A DNA stretch of 64,000 nt. It comes from an uncultured SAR116 cluster alpha proteobacterium. Lineage in GTDB: Bacteria > Pseudomonadota > Alphaproteobacteria > Puniceispirillales > Puniceispirillaceae. The first letter of the stretch is position 1, and each line of letters starts with the position of its first letter. The stretch is taken from the NCBI GenBank assembly GCA_902578815.1, contig CACHEI010000001.1, forward strand, positions 62,001-126,000, in the 5' to 3' direction. Below the pieces are notes generated by a model. The model worked only from the letters and a program-made list of their open reading frames with translations. It had not been told where the DNA came from and did no database searches. The position numbers were made by a program, and so were the translations under genes. This document shows positions 8,581-18,540 of this stretch, piece after piece.

Positions 8581-9099
8581 ATGGACGCTTCATCCGCATT
8601 CAAAGATAGCCTGCCAACAACACCGGAGTCGCTGATTGGCAAACTCGAATCCCTCAATATTGTATTTACCTCGCACCATCATCCGCCGTTGCGAACAGTT
8701 GAGGAGTCAAAAGTGTATCGCGACAACATGCCGGGTATGCATGTGAAGAATCTCTACCTGCGTGACAAGAAGAAGCGCAACTATCTGATTGTTGCCGATG
8801 AGGATCGCGTGATTGATCTGAAATCGCTGCATGCCATCATCGGCTCAGACCGACTGTCCTTTGCCAGTGCTGACCGCCTTTTTGAGATGCTTGGCGTCTG
8901 CCCGGGTGCGGTGAGCCCGTTTACCCTGATTAATGATCCCAAACACTTTGTTAGCCTTGTGATCGATGCAGAGTTGATGATGGCGAAAAGACTTTATTTT
9001 CATCCGCTGGTCAATGACATAACCTTGGGAGTAACGCCCGAGGGGTTGTCGCGCTTCCTCGCGGCTACAGGACACCAGCCGCAGCTGATCAACTTCTGA
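8581..9099 (+). CDS. YbaK/ProX-type aminoacyl-tRNA deacylase
   Basis: A 172-residue protein of the YbaK/EbsC (INS-like) superfamily. It most resembles the free-standing prolyl-tRNA editing proteins (ProXp-ala/PrdX), which remove alanine wrongly attached to tRNA-Pro in the cytosol. Visible marks are TSHHHPPLRTVEES near 25-38, KNLYLRDKKKRNYL near 56-69 with the conserved Lys, SFASADRLFEMLG and CPGAVSPFTLIND. ATG 8581 is preceded by AAGGAACCAAAG, a good ribosome site, and gives normal family length. The frame also extends upstream to TTG 8515 with no support. It is a single gene, divergent from the sugar pair. Confidence 0.85.
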   Translation: MDASSAFKDSLPTTPESLIGKLESLNIVFTSHHHPPLRTVEESKVYRDNMPGMHVKNLYLRDKKKRNYLIVADEDRVIDLKSLHAIIGSDRLSFASADRLFEMLGVCPGAVSPFTLINDPKHFVSLVIDAELMMAKRLYFHPLVNDITLGVTPEGLSRFLAATGHQPQLINF

Positions 9100-9317
9100 A
9101 CGTTACATCGTGCTCTGGAAATCTGTTCATGAAATAGATATACGCTGGATATCTACCAGACACTTCTTTGTCTTTCCAAAACCCTTGTTTCGTCATTTTG
9201 GACACCTAAATTGTAGTCATGGTATCCACAGGCGATGTGCTCAATTTCAGCTTTTAATGGTTCCCACTAGTTGCACGGGAAATCGACATCCGCCAAGATT
9301 CAGATTTTGAGGGGAAA

Positions 9318-10217
9318 ATGGAACAATTACTCTCGGGCGCAAGCAACACGTCTGTCGATGTGGACATGAACAACTTCATGGCTGAGGTGATTGAAGGATC
9401 GTCCATCTCGCCGGTCGTAGTACAATTTTGGGCACCATGGTGTGGTCCCTGCAAACAGCTAGGGCCGGTTCTTGAAAAGGTGGTTGCCGGCAACGGAGGT
9501 AAGGTCAAGCTCGTCCGTATCAATATTGATGACAACCAGCAGATCGCCCAACAGATGCGGGTACAGTCAGTTCCCACGGTTTATGGTTTTGTTGATGGAC
9601 AGCCAGTCGATGGTTTTTCAGGTGCACAGCCTGAGTCAGCGGTTACACAATTCGTTGAAAAGCTAGCATCAATGGGTGGTACTGGGGCTGATGTGGCAGA
9701 AATGCTGACTGCAGGAGAAACAGCTCTGGCGATGCGGGATTTTGATGCCGCCATGGGGCATTTCCAACAAGCCAAGGGCCTCGAGCCCGAATCAATTGTG
9801 GCGCTTGCGGGTGTTGTTAGATGCCTAACCGGAATGGGTGATGTGGCCGGAGCGCGCGAGGTAATCGATCAGCTCAATGATGAGTATCGCGAACATGAGG
9901 CAATGCAGTTGGCAATAAGCGCACTTGACCTTACAGAAAAGGCATCGGCGTCTGCGGATGGACTGGATGCCGCAAGGGCGGCGGTCAAAGCTGATAGCAA
10001 TGATCTGGAAGCGCGGCAGACACTGGCGATGGCACTCTATGCCGGCGGCCAGCACGCCGAAGCCATGGACCAGCTGCTTGAATCGATCAGGGCTGATCGC
10101 GCCTGGAATGATGAGGCTGCTCGCAAGCAGCTTCTTGAGTTTTTTAAGTCTCTGGGAGCTGCTAACTCCGATGTGATGAAAGCGCGCCGCAGGCTGTCAA
10201 CGGTTCTGTTTGCTTGA
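9318..10217 (+). CDS. cnoX: Thioredoxin-TPR protein (CnoX/YbbN-like co-chaperone)
   Basis: A 299-residue protein with a thioredoxin domain (about 10-115) holding the active motif FWAPWCGPCKQLGP, then a helical TPR-like region (about 125-299) with 'LAMRDFDAAMGHFQQAKGLEP'-type repeats. This layout is that of YbbN/CnoX, which binds unfolded or oxidised proteins and passes them to GroEL and DnaK. E. coli YbbN lacks the CxxC pair; this one keeps it, so reductase activity is likely, as in other alphaproteobacterial homologues. ATG 9318 follows GAGGGGAAA. The next gene, a LON-domain protein, starts 40 bp downstream, so the two are probably cotranscribed with the small genes that follow. Confidence 0.85.
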   Translation: MEQLLSGASNTSVDVDMNNFMAEVIEGSSISPVVVQFWAPWCGPCKQLGPVLEKVVAGNGGKVKLVRINIDDNQQIAQQMRVQSVPTVYGFVDGQPVDGFSGAQPESAVTQFVEKLASMGGTGADVAEMLTAGETALAMRDFDAAMGHFQQAKGLEPESIVALAGVVRCLTGMGDVAGAREVIDQLNDEYREHEAMQLAISALDLTEKASASADGLDAARAAVKADSNDLEARQTLAMALYAGGQHAEAMDQLLESIRADRAWNDEAARKQLLEFFKSLGAANSDVMKARRRLSTVLFA

Positions 10218-10257
10218 GGTCACGCGGGGGGTTAATTGGTTACAATGAGGTTTTTTA

Positions 10258-10902
10258 ATGAATCCACTTACATTTGAATTTCGCGACCTGCCGCCAACCT
10301 TGCCGTTGTTTCCATTGCCGAGTGCCTTGCTGTTGCCGGGATCACAGCTGCCACTGAACATTTTTGAACCACGTTATCTTGCAATGGTTGAGGATGCGTT
10401 GCAGACGTCTGAACGCATGATTGGCATGGTGCAACCGCTTAATGATGAGGGTACCTTGTTTGATGTGGGCTGTTCTGGTCGAATTACCTATTTTCAGGAA
10501 AGTGGAGACGGACGGTACATGATTGCCCTGACTGGTATCTGCCGATTTACGCTGCAGGCAGAACAACTGACTGATCGTGGGTATCGCAGGGCGACTATTG
10601 ACTGGGGTAGCTTTTCCGATGATCTGAAATCGAAAGATGACAGTGTCGCCGATCGAGAAAAGTTGTTGGACGTGATGAAACAGTATTTTGGTGTCATGGG
10701 TTTTGAGGCGGACTGGACGCAGATTGAACAGTCTGGCAATGAGCAGATTATGAACACGCTGGCTGCGGTCTGTCCATTTGACGTTGCAGAAAAACAGGCA
10801 TTGCTGGAGGCGCAAGGGCTGGCCAAGCGGGCTGATCTCTTGATCGCCATCATGGAAATGGCGCTACATGAAGAGGAAAGTGGCAATGACGCACGGCATT
10901 GA
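10258..10902 (+). CDS. LON substrate-binding-domain protein
   Basis: A 214-residue protein consisting only of the N-terminal (PUA-like) domain of Lon protease. [20 protein letters not shown] and [13 protein letters not shown] near 15-45 are diagnostic, and the C-terminal third is helical. It has no AAA or protease domain, so it is not a Lon fragment but the stand-alone family widespread in alphaproteobacteria. Its function is not firmly known; a role in protein quality control is suggested by the thioredoxin-TPR gene directly upstream. It overlaps the following Trm112-like gene by 17 bp. Confidence 0.85.
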   Translation: MNPLTFEFRDLPPTLPLFPLPSALLLPGSQLPLNIFEPRYLAMVEDALQTSERMIGMVQPLNDEGTLFDVGCSGRITYFQESGDGRYMIALTGICRFTLQAEQLTDRGYRRATIDWGSFSDDLKSKDDSVADREKLLDVMKQYFGVMGFEADWTQIEQSGNEQIMNTLAAVCPFDVAEKQALLEAQGLAKRADLLIAIMEMALHEEESGNDARH

Positions 10903-11116
10903 TGATAGAAATGTCAAGGATGACCCGACGCAGCTTGTTGACAGCCGTCTACTTGCTGTCCTCGTTTGTCCGGTTACCAAGGGTCCGCTTGAATATGATG
11001 TGCAAAACAATGAGTTAATTAGCCACCAGCTCGGCAAGGCATTTCCTATTCGCGGCGGTGTGCCGATCATGCTTGTTGATGAGGCACGGGATCTCAATGC
11101 GAAGGGTAGCCAGTAA
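10886..11116 (+). CDS. Trm112-like small zinc-ribbon-type protein
   Basis: A 76-residue protein. The core reads [16 protein letters not shown], then [17 protein letters not shown], which is the YcaR/Trm112 pattern. In eukaryotes and archaea, Trm112 activates methyltransferases. In bacteria the role is uncertain. Only one Cys (VCPVTKG) remains, as in most bacterial members, so zinc is probably not bound. ATG 10886 is chosen because GAGGAAAG lies just upstream and it gives the usual length; ATG 10868 is in the same frame. It begins inside the end of the LON gene, implying translational coupling. Confidence 0.8.
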   Translation: MTHGIDDRNVKDDPTQLVDSRLLAVLVCPVTKGPLEYDVQNNELISHQLGKAFPIRGGVPIMLVDEARDLNAKGSQ

Positions 11117-11117
11117 G

Positions 11118-11498
11118 ATGGATGCCTTAGCAGGCCAGATTGCCAGCCGGCGCTGGCCGACCGAAATCCGCCTGAGCAGCGATAAACGCCGCCTGAATGT
11201 CAGTTTTGATGATGGAACAGTTACATCAATAAAAGCTGAGTTGTTGCGGGTTGAATCACCCTCGGCAGAGGTTCAGGGACATGGCGTTGGACAGAAGACA
11301 ACGCCGGCTGGAAAGCGAAATGTAACGATTAGCCGCATTGATCCGGTTGGTAATTACGCCGTCCGCCTAGCCTTCAGCGACGGTCATGACACGGGCCTAT
11401 TTACTTGGGACATTCTTCATGATTATGGCCAGCGCCATGACAGCCTGATGGCCAATTATGAGAGGCGCCTAAATGACTTGGGCCAGAGCCGCGGCTAG
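11118..11498 (+). CDS. DUF971 protein (gamma-butyrobetaine hydroxylase N-domain-like)
   Basis: A 126-residue protein. WPTEIRLSSDKRRLNVSFDDG at the N-terminus and NYAVRLAFSDGHDTGLFTWDIL near the middle are the hallmarks of DUF971. This is the domain found at the N-terminus of gamma-butyrobetaine hydroxylases and, alone, next to Fe-S or chaperone genes. The stand-alone form has no proven enzymatic role. ATG 11118 lies 1 bp after the stop of the Trm112-like gene. The gene is convergent with the Ubi-type hydroxylase, with only 3 bp between stops and no room for a terminator. Confidence 0.8.
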   Translation: MDALAGQIASRRWPTEIRLSSDKRRLNVSFDDGTVTSIKAELLRVESPSAEVQGHGVGQKTTPAGKRNVTISRIDPVGNYAVRLAFSDGHDTGLFTWDILHDYGQRHDSLMANYERRLNDLGQSRG

Positions 11499-11501
11499 AT
11501 T

Positions 11502-12743
11502 TTACCTCCAACGCTCATCCCTTTGCGGTAATTTACCGGCAAGAAGGTTGGCCTGGGCAAGTATTCCACCACGTGCAATTGCTGAAAAAACAGATTTTGC
11601 TGGTGATCGGTTGAGCAGGCTCATCCCTAGCCCAGCAATCCTTGCTATGCCGGAAGGCATTGTGGTGAACAACGCGTTCAGGCTTGTTGTCGCAAGGCTC
11701 ATTGCCCCCACCTCAAACTGGCGTTTGTGCCTATAGTCGGCTAACACCGAGAGATGGCTTGCCGGCAGACCCCGTGCGCTGGCTGTACACAGAATATCAA
11801 GTAGTACCGCCGCATCGCCCAAAGCCAGATTATATCCCTGGCCAGCAAGCGGATGAATGACATGCGCAGCATCGCCTGCAAGGATCAGATTGTCGGCTGT
11901 CGGATTGGCAATGAAGGCTGGCTTCAGTGGCCAGACAAGGCGGTCTGATTGCAGGTTGAGGAACCCCAGCTCATCACCAATCGCCGCGGTGATTGCCATA
12001 TTGAATTCATTGACATCACATGCCTGATATCGTGATGCTTCCTGTTTTGGCAGGGTCCAGACAAGTGACATCAGATTGTTAGCCAGTGGCATCAGCGCGA
12101 TCGGGCCGGAGGCCAGAAACCTCTGAAACGCCGCGTTACTGTGGGGTTGTTCGGTGGAGATGAGCGCAACCACTGCTGTTTGCCTGTGTGGCAGCTTATG
12201 TTGCCTGATTCCGGCGGATTTGCGCAGTAGGCTGTTGGGGCCATCGCATCCCACAACAAGATCACAAATAACACTCTCAATAAGTCCCTTGTCATTGACA
12301 AGTGTCAGCTCTGCCTGCTTGTTGACGATGGTGGAACCAGCCACCGTTCTGTTGGTCAGGCGTTCGACATCCGCATTCCGCATATGACGCTCGAGCGCTG
12401 CCAACAAAGCGGCGTTTGGCACAACGAAGGCCATTGGCTCATCCTGGTCTTGCCATTCAAGATCAAAGGCATTGCCACGGCGCGCCTTTGAGCCAGCTGA
12501 CGGCTCGCCATCGGCAACTTTCAACGCCTCAATGGGTGTTGGTACCGCGGTAAGATGCTGCCAGACACCAAGCGTCTCCAGCATGCGCTTGCCGGAAGCA
12601 CTAATTGTCGTAGTGCGGATTGTCTCGCCATCACCATCTCTTTGTTGGCACTGGACATGTGCTACCTGAAAGGGGCTATGTGAAAGTGTCAGGGCTGTTA
12701 TCAGGCCTGTTAACCCCCCACCAACAACCACGATGTCTGCCAT
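11502..12743 (-). CDS. UbiH/COQ6-family FAD monooxygenase
   Basis: A 413-residue flavoprotein. IVVVGGGLTGLITALTL (GxGxxG, residues 4-20) binds the ADP part of FAD. The DG motif is in LVVGCDGPNSLLRKSAG (near 165). The second FAD motif GDAAHVIHPLAGQGYNLALGD lies near 290-310 and is typical of ubiquinone hydroxylases. It should hydroxylate a ring carbon during ubiquinone synthesis at the inner membrane face. Which position (UbiH, UbiF, UbiI or the broad UbiL type) cannot be told from the sequence. Its ATG overlaps the stop of the upstream gmhB-like gene by one base (TGATG), so the two are coupled. Confidence 0.88.
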   Translation of the reverse strand: MADIVVVGGGLTGLITALTLSHSPFQVAHVQCQQRDGDGETIRTTTISASGKRMLETLGVWQHLTAVPTPIEALKVADGEPSAGSKARRGNAFDLEWQDQDEPMAFVVPNAALLAALERHMRNADVERLTNRTVAGSTIVNKQAELTLVNDKGLIESVICDLVVGCDGPNSLLRKSAGIRQHKLPHRQTAVVALISTEQPHSNAAFQRFLASGPIALMPLANNLMSLVWTLPKQEASRYQACDVNEFNMAITAAIGDELGFLNLQSDRLVWPLKPAFIANPTADNLILAGDAAHVIHPLAGQGYNLALGDAAVLLDILCTASARGLPASHLSVLADYRHKRQFEVGAMSLATTSLNALFTTMPSGIARIAGLGMSLLNRSPAKSVFSAIARGGILAQANLLAGKLPQRDERWR

Positions 12744-13279
12744 CAGAAACGCTCCATCAGCAAGTGAGGAAAATGCTGGTCCAAAACATGTCTTGCAAGC
12801 GCATGTAGGTCTGTCCCGTCGAAAAGATAGGCATGGCAGCCAGCTGCTCTGCCGGCGGCAACATCGCTGTCGCGGTCACCAATCATTACCGAATTTGCAA
12901 GATCAAGCGACCATCTCTTTGCTAGATCCATAATCATAAGGTGTCCAGGTTTACGGTATGGGCAGGGCGTCAAGAGAGTGCTGATGACAGCTTCTGGGTG
13001 ATGAGGACAGAACGCAACATCCTTTATGTGACCGCCGTGCGTTGCTGCTTCAGAAATCAGATGATTATTGAAGCGGTGCATGTCATTTTCCGTGAAAAGG
13101 CCTTGACCAATACCGCCCTGATTAGTGACGATAAAGACATCGAGCCCGGCATCGCTGAACAGCCGCAATGCTTCAGGTGCGCCAGGCACCCATCGAAAAT
13201 CGGCCAGTTTATAAGTGTACCCCACATCGACGTTCAATGTGTCGTCCCGATCAAGAAATATCGCTGGTTTGTTTATCAT
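12743..13279 (-). CDS. gmhB: GmhB-like HAD phosphatase (heptose 1,7-bisphosphate / histidinol-P family)
   Basis: A 178-residue HAD-superfamily phosphatase. Motif I is FLDRDDTLN (nucleophile D10 and acid D12), with VTNQGGIGQG (motif II) and MIGDRDSDVAAG (motif IV). The family dephosphorylates D-glycero-D-manno-heptose 1,7-bisphosphate for LPS core synthesis. Two deviations stand out. The usual DRDGT is DRDDT here. The zinc loop, normally CxH...CxC, reads CPHHP...CPYRKP, so the last Cys is replaced by Tyr. Metal binding may be lost or changed, or the substrate may differ. No other heptose gene is in the window. It heads a two-gene unit with the Ubi-type hydroxylase. Confidence 0.75.
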   Translation of the reverse strand: MINKPAIFLDRDDTLNVDVGYTYKLADFRWVPGAPEALRLFSDAGLDVFIVTNQGGIGQGLFTENDMHRFNNHLISEAATHGGHIKDVAFCPHHPEAVISTLLTPCPYRKPGHLMIMDLAKRWSLDLANSVMIGDRDSDVAAGRAAGCHAYLFDGTDLHALARHVLDQHFPHLLMERF

Positions 13280-13488
13280 CTCGTCTCTGTTTGAAAACCT
13301 AACACAACACCTGCATTGCTATGTCAGTCAATGATATGGCCGATCAATGAACTGATTTTCTTACTCGCATTGCTCAGATTCTATAGATGCGGTAACAATT
13401 GTCACAGTCACTTTATTGCCGCATTGGTAAATTATTTGATCATCATGGTACGCTTTCTTTGTCCTCGCCACGCATGGGTTTTAACTCA

Positions 13489-14697
13489 ATGAGACTTAAC
13501 CCTGACTATCACATATTCGACGCCAACATGTTCATGCAGCTTCGGGCCGCACTTGAGGGCATTCCTGCGCCGGCTGGCATGGACATACTTGATTTGTCGA
13601 TCGGTGAGCCACAGTTATCGAGCGGACAATTGTTGACTGATAGCGTTGCCGTTCACAATGGAAATTGGCAGTTCTATCCCAAAGTGTGGGGTACGCCTGC
13701 CTTCATCGACGCTGTATGTGGTTATATCAGACGCCGCTGGCCTGCTGCAGCAGGTCTTGCCAGACTGCGCACGCAGATTTTACCGGTACCCGGTACTCGC
13801 GAACCGCTTGCATTGCTCGGCGGTCTGGTTCGCAACACAAAGCCAGATGCTGTGGCGCTGGTTACAAACCCATTCTATCACGCCTGGCGCGCGGGGGCGC
13901 TAGCAAGCGGGGCAGAGATTGCCTTTATCGACAGTCACAAGAACAATGATTTTATTCCTGATCTCTCGGCCATAGCGCCTGGCATGCTGGACCGGACAAT
14001 ATTGATGTATCTGTGCAGCCCAACAAATCCACAGGGACGTGTTATGAGTCTGGAGTATCTGCGCTATGCGCTTGGCTTGGCACGTCGACATGATTTCCTA
14101 CTGGTGATGGACGAATGCTACGCGGATATCTGGCGTGCGGATAGAGCGCCACCTGGCATGCTTGAGGCGGCCATCAGCCTTGCAGAGGATGACGGGGATC
14201 CGCTGCGAAATCTTGTTGTGGTGAACTCGCTCTCTAAGCGGTCGAGTGCGGCTGGATTGCGGGCTGGTTTCATCATCGGTGACGCCAGCGTAATCACCCA
14301 ATATGGCAACATTGTCGCAAATGGGGGATCGCTTGTTCCTACACCACTATTGGCGGTTGCGGCAGACCTCTATTCAGATGACTGTCATGTCGAGGTGATT
14401 CGGGCGCATTATGATAAATCCTTTTCCATCGCTAGACACTATCTCGGCATTGATCCACCTCCAGGTGGTTTTTTCCTGTGGCTTGAGGTTGGTGATGACG
14501 TTGCATTTGTTCGCCAATTGATGGCCGAGCAGGGCGTTCGGGCGTTGCCGGGCCAGTTCATGGGCGCGCCCGGTGCTGGGTCAAACCCTGCTGCCGGCTT
14601 CGTGCGGTTGGCGCTTGTTCATGATCATCCGACGATTGAGGATGCCATGTCCAGGGTTGCTCAACTTTGGCGAAAAGATGATCAGAAGATGGTCTGA
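13489..14697 (+). CDS. dapC: Class I/II aminotransferase, probable succinyldiaminopimelate transaminase (DapC)
   Basis: About 402 residues. It has the class-I fold marks DLSIGEPQ (near 33-40), [11 protein letters not shown] (near 181), [10 protein letters not shown] (near 207) and [16 protein letters not shown], where the Lys forms the PLP Schiff base. This combination matches DapC-type enzymes of alphaproteobacteria, which transaminate N-succinyl-2-amino-6-ketopimelate in the lysine/peptidoglycan pathway; a DapF gene lies 7 kb away. The start is unsure: the frame opens at TTG 13399, with ATG at 13474 and 13489. I choose 13489 because the family usually begins about 15 residues before the first helix. 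No start has a clear ribosome site. It is followed by ftsK within 8 bp. Confidence 0.75.
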   Translation: MRLNPDYHIFDANMFMQLRAALEGIPAPAGMDILDLSIGEPQLSSGQLLTDSVAVHNGNWQFYPKVWGTPAFIDAVCGYIRRRWPAAAGLARLRTQILPVPGTREPLALLGGLVRNTKPDAVALVTNPFYHAWRAGALASGAEIAFIDSHKNNDFIPDLSAIAPGMLDRTILMYLCSPTNPQGRVMSLEYLRYALGLARRHDFLLVMDECYADIWRADRAPPGMLEAAISLAEDDGDPLRNLVVVNSLSKRSSAAGLRAGFIIGDASVITQYGNIVANGGSLVPTPLLAVAADLYSDDCHVEVIRAHYDKSFSIARHYLGIDPPPGGFFLWLEVGDDVAFVRQLMAEQGVRALPGQFMGAPGAGSNPAAGFVRLALVHDHPTIEDAMSRVAQLWRKDDQKMV

Positions 14698-14704
14698 CAG
14701 CGGC

Positions 14705-17068
14705 ATGGTTAATTCTGAAATCAAAAAACCGATCCTTTCGCCGATGCTCTCAAAATTTCTGTGCCGGCGTTTCATGGAGCTCCTTGGTGTCCTGCTACTG
14801 CTGTTTGGCGCTGTTTTGCTCATTTCGCTTGTGTCTGCCAGTCCGGGTGACCCCTCGATAGGCGTTGCGTCAATGAATGAAACCGCCAATTTCCTGGGCG
14901 TCACCGGCGCTAATATTGCCAATTTTCTCGAGCAGATGCTGGGCTATGCCGCCTATGGAGTTGCTTTCTTCCCGGTCTGCTGGGGATACAGACTGATTCG
15001 CAAGCAGAAAATCAGTCAAAAGCGCTTCCGGCTGATTGCCGCGCCAATCGCCATGGTGCTTTTGGCTATTGGCTTTTATGGCATAGGTGGCGGTGATGCC
15101 GGAATTGAGGGTGGCGGTGAAACCACTGATGGTGGTGCTCTTGGCAAGATTTTCTTTGATTTCGTTGCATCGCTTATTCCTGATTTTCCTGGGGTTGCAG
15201 GGCTGACGAAAACGCATTACGTCGGTATCGGTCTTGGGCTGTTGGGACTCGTCGTCTGGGCCTGGTCGGCGGCGCTGTCACGAGCCCAAATAATTCTTGT
15301 CGCCGCGCCAATAGGCTGGTGTTTCAGCGGAGCGAGAAAACTCGTGACATTGCTACTCCCTTTTGCTGCCGAACCTGTTAAGGCTACTGACCAGCAACTA
15401 TTAACAAAACCAAAGCGTAAGCGCCTGATGTCTGGCCATAAGAAGCAACGCCAGGAACCGATTCTTGTAGCTGGTGCAACGCCTCTTGAAAGCAATGTAG
15501 CTGAGGCTCAAAAACGTTCAGCTAGCATGCAGGGAAGTTTGGATTTTGGATTGGGTACAGCTTTCAAGCTGCCTGCAAAAAGTCTTTTGAAGACGCCGGC
15601 AAAGGCAGCAGCTGGGCCATCGAGGCAGGAGCTTGCAAAACGAGCTGCCGATCTGGAAATTGTACTCTCTGATTTTTCCGTCAATGGCAGCATTGGCGAC
15701 TCGCGCTTCGGCCCAGTCGTAACACGCTATGACCTTAACCCAGCACCAGGCACAAAATCGCAGCGTGTTATCGCGCTTGCGGATGACATTGCGCGTTCCA
15801 TGAGCGCCGTATCAGTTCGCGTGGCTGTTGTCCCCGGGCAGAATGTCATTGGCATTGAACTGCCGAATGAGAATCGGCAGACTGTTCTGCTTCGCGAAAT
15901 TCTCGACCATGGCATTTGGCGTAAGGATCAGAGCGATCTGCCAATGGCACTTGGCAAGGACATTGCCGGCACGCCGGTGGTGGTTGATCTGGCGCGGATG
16001 CCGCATTTGCTTGTCGCAGGAACGACTGGGTCGGGTAAATCGGTTGGCATTAACGCGATGATCATCTCAATGCTCTATCGGCACACGCCTGAGACCTGCC
16101 GGATGATCATGATCGATCCAAAAATGCTTGAATTGTCAGTATACGATGGCATCCCACATCTGTTAAGTCCAGTCGTTACCGATCCATCCAAGGCGGTGAC
16201 GGCGCTGAAATGGGCTGTCCGGGAAATGGAAAGCCGGTACCGCAACATGGCCAAAATGGGTGTCAGGAACATCACCGGCTACAATGAGCGGCTGGCTGAG
16301 GTTCGCGCTGCCAACGAGGTTCTGACGAGGCGCGTACAGACTGGCTTTGATCAAGAGACGGGCAAGCCTGTTCATGAAGAAGAGGTGCTGGATTTGGCCC
16401 CGTTGCCATTCATTGTCGTAGTGATTGACGAGGTGGCTGATTTGATGCTGGTCGCCGGCAAGGAGATCGAAGCGGCCGTGCAGCGCCTTGCACAGATGGC
16501 ACGCGCCGCTGGCATTCATGTGATCATGGCGACACAGCGGCCATCAGTTGACGTAATCACTGGAACGATCAAAGCCAATTTTCCAACACGGATGAGCTTT
16601 CAAGTGACCTCACGCATTGACAGCCGAACCATCCTCGGAGAACAGGGTGCTGAGCAACTTCTTGGGCGCGGTGACATGCTATTCATGGAAGGTGGTGGAC
16701 GGCTGTTGCGTGTTCATGGCCCTTTTGTCGAGGATGGCGAGGTTGAGGCGGTGGCAAATTTCCTGCGGCAGCAGGGTGCACCGGAATATGATGAGCGTGT
16801 GGTGGCGGATGAACAGGCGGATCAGGATGATAAGTCAGTCGCTGGTAATATTGTCGGAAATGGAAACAGCCTCTATGATCAGGCAGTTCAGCTTGTTGTT
16901 CGGGAACAAAAGGCGTCAACTAGTTTCGTGCAGCGCCATCTTAAAATCGGCTATAATCGTGCGGCGACAATTATTGAAGAGATGGAAAGCAGCGGCATCA
17001 TTAGCGCGGCCAATCATGTAGGCAAACGCGAAGTTCTGATTAATGATGATGCAGCGGACGGATTTTGA
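14705..17068 (+). CDS. ftsK: DNA translocase FtsK
   Basis: 787 residues from ATG 14705. The N-terminal part holds four hydrophobic segments (about 20-45, 75-95, 105-125, 165-205) that anchor it at the division septum, followed by a short low-complexity linker. The RecA-like motor has Walker [14 protein letters not shown] near 438 and Walker [13 protein letters not shown] near 569. The last 65 residues are the winged-helix gamma domain ([20 protein letters not shown]), which reads KOPS and activates XerCD; a XerC gene is at 48 kb. The frame is open further upstream inside dapC, but starts there would add unrelated residues before the first membrane helix. It ends in TGATG, overlapping the lolA-like gene. 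Confidence 0.95.
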   Translation: MVNSEIKKPILSPMLSKFLCRRFMELLGVLLLLFGAVLLISLVSASPGDPSIGVASMNETANFLGVTGANIANFLEQMLGYAAYGVAFFPVCWGYRLIRKQKISQKRFRLIAAPIAMVLLAIGFYGIGGGDAGIEGGGETTDGGALGKIFFDFVASLIPDFPGVAGLTKTHYVGIGLGLLGLVVWAWSAALSRAQIILVAAPIGWCFSGARKLVTLLLPFAAEPVKATDQQLLTKPKRKRLMSGHKKQRQEPILVAGATPLESNVAEAQKRSASMQGSLDFGLGTAFKLPAKSLLKTPAKAAAGPSRQELAKRAADLEIVLSDFSVNGSIGDSRFGPVVTRYDLNPAPGTKSQRVIALADDIARSMSAVSVRVAVVPGQNVIGIELPNENRQTVLLREILDHGIWRKDQSDLPMALGKDIAGTPVVVDLARMPHLLVAGTTGSGKSVGINAMIISMLYRHTPETCRMIMIDPKMLELSVYDGIPHLLSPVVTDPSKAVTALKWAVREMESRYRNMAKMGVRNITGYNERLAEVRAANEVLTRRVQTGFDQETGKPVHEEEVLDLAPLPFIVVVIDEVADLMLVAGKEIEAAVQRLAQMARAAGIHVIMATQRPSVDVITGTIKANFPTRMSFQVTSRIDSRTILGEQGAEQLLGRGDMLFMEGGGRLLRVHGPFVEDGEVEAVANFLRQQGAPEYDERVVADEQADQDDKSVAGNIVGNGNSLYDQAVQLVVREQKASTSFVQRHLKIGYNRAATIIEEMESSGIISAANHVGKREVLINDDAADGF

Positions 17069-17676
17069 TGATGGGCAAATCAAGGTACAGATTTGGAAAG
17101 AGTCTATTGTTTTTTTTATCCGCGCTGTTTTTGCTGATTGCGGTGCCGGGGCGCGCCATGAATTACATCGATGAGGCTGAGAGCTGGTTTGCCAAAATTA
17201 CTACGATGAAAGCTGATTTTATCCAGATCGTATCCGATGGCACAATGGCCGAGGGTGAACTTCATCTACGCCGTCCGCATCGTATGAAGATCATTTATGA
17301 TCTGGATGAACCGCTGGTGCTGCTGACTACGCCAGTGTGGTTGCATGTTGACCGGCCAGAGGAGAAGACGCTGACCAGCTACCCCATCAGTGAGACACCG
17401 CTCTCGCTGATCTTGCAGGAGCAGGTCAAACTGCGTTCGGACGAATTCAAGACTAAGAGTTTTCTTAGGGACGGTATCATCACCATTGTCATGGAAAAGA
17501 GAACTGGCAAGGCGGCAGGAGTTTTGACGCTGGAATTTACCGAAAGGCCGTTTGAACTGCGACGCTGGACAATTGTTGATGCGGCAGACATCACAACTAC
17601 CGTTACCTTGCAGAACATGCGCTTTGGTCATAAATATGAAAATAAATTTTTCACACCATCCAATTATCAGCGGTAG
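17068..17676 (+). CDS. lolA: LolA-like outer-membrane lipoprotein carrier
   Basis: A 202-residue periplasmic protein. A signal peptide is clear: basic KSRYRFGK, hydrophobic SLLFFLSALFLLIAV, then cleavage near PGRA-MN. The mature part begins YIDEAESWFAKITTMKADFIQ and carries GELHLRRPHRMKI and TPVWLHVDRPE. This is the pattern of LolA, which ferries lipoproteins from the LolCDE transporter to the outer membrane. ATG 17068 overlaps the ftsK stop by one base; a second ATG follows at 17071. The ftsK-lolA order is common in proteobacteria. The gene is followed by a long AT-rich spacer. Confidence 0.88.
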   Translation: MMGKSRYRFGKSLLFFLSALFLLIAVPGRAMNYIDEAESWFAKITTMKADFIQIVSDGTMAEGELHLRRPHRMKIIYDLDEPLVLLTTPVWLHVDRPEEKTLTSYPISETPLSLILQEQVKLRSDEFKTKSFLRDGIITIVMEKRTGKAAGVLTLEFTERPFELRRWTIVDAADITTTVTLQNMRFGHKYENKFFTPSNYQR

Positions 17677-18540
17677 CGTCCTCATCCAGCCTAACATCAA
17701 ATACGATTACGCATCCGCAGTGAGATTTGAAGAAACACGAAAATAGCAACCTGAAACAATTGTTATCTCCGCCAAAATTCTGTAACTTGTAATGAAATTT
17801 TGTTCGCGAGCGGTACAAAACTGTGTTTGGCAGTGTTAACGAAAAACATTGTAGAAACTTAGAGAAATTAATTTTGCATAATCATAGTAGTTTCAGAATA
17901 GATGTATAAAAAGTAAATAGCATTTATCGGGTAGATACATACTTAAGTGGTCTTTTGCAGTCTGGTACTGTTTTGATTAAGACAATTCAAAAAGTCGGCA
18001 CCGGAATCAGGTGACTAATAAAATAATTTTCTATCTATTTTTTGTAAAATCATTACATTGACCTTGTGTATGTAGGGGACAAAGACTCTTACGCAAAACA
18101 TTGTAAATGATAGATTCATCACCACAAAAATCAGTTTAAAGTTAATGTAAGGATCCGAAATAAAACTATAGAGCTTTGATTAGCATCGCTATGGTGAATT
18201 GACACTTTGTATCGCATTTCACAAACCTAGCGGTGCGATGCCCACAACTGCTGTCAAAACAATATTCCAAATACAGAATTCGATGGGACAAACTAAAAAA
18301 TAACGTAAATAGATAACTGCGCTGATATCTTCAGAGTTGCAAAATCAAAAAGTAAAAGAATGAGTAACTACGTGAGCAAGCATCGCCGCCAAAATTTATT
18401 TTCAAGTTTTGAGTAACGCCTAAAGTCGTTATGGCGAGTGTGATAGGGCTGGATTGACAGACCCAAAAATATATCATTGCTTATGCATTATACTCGAGCG
18501 TTAGTACATCCGTTGCCTTGTAATAACATCAGAACAAACA
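17677..18540. other. Long AT-rich gene-free spacer
   Basis: I see no credible gene in these 864 bp, and the composition shifts sharply to AT relative to ftsK-lolA. One possible folded element lies at 18184-18240: CATCGC pairs with GCGATG at its ends, with an inner GTGAA (18194-18198) / TTCAC (18218-18222) pairing. The loops are large, so this is weak. A TTGACA box occurs near 18454 without a matching -10. The spacer lies downstream of both lolA and the acidic repeat gene and has no T-rich hairpin I would call a terminator. Confidence 0.4.
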
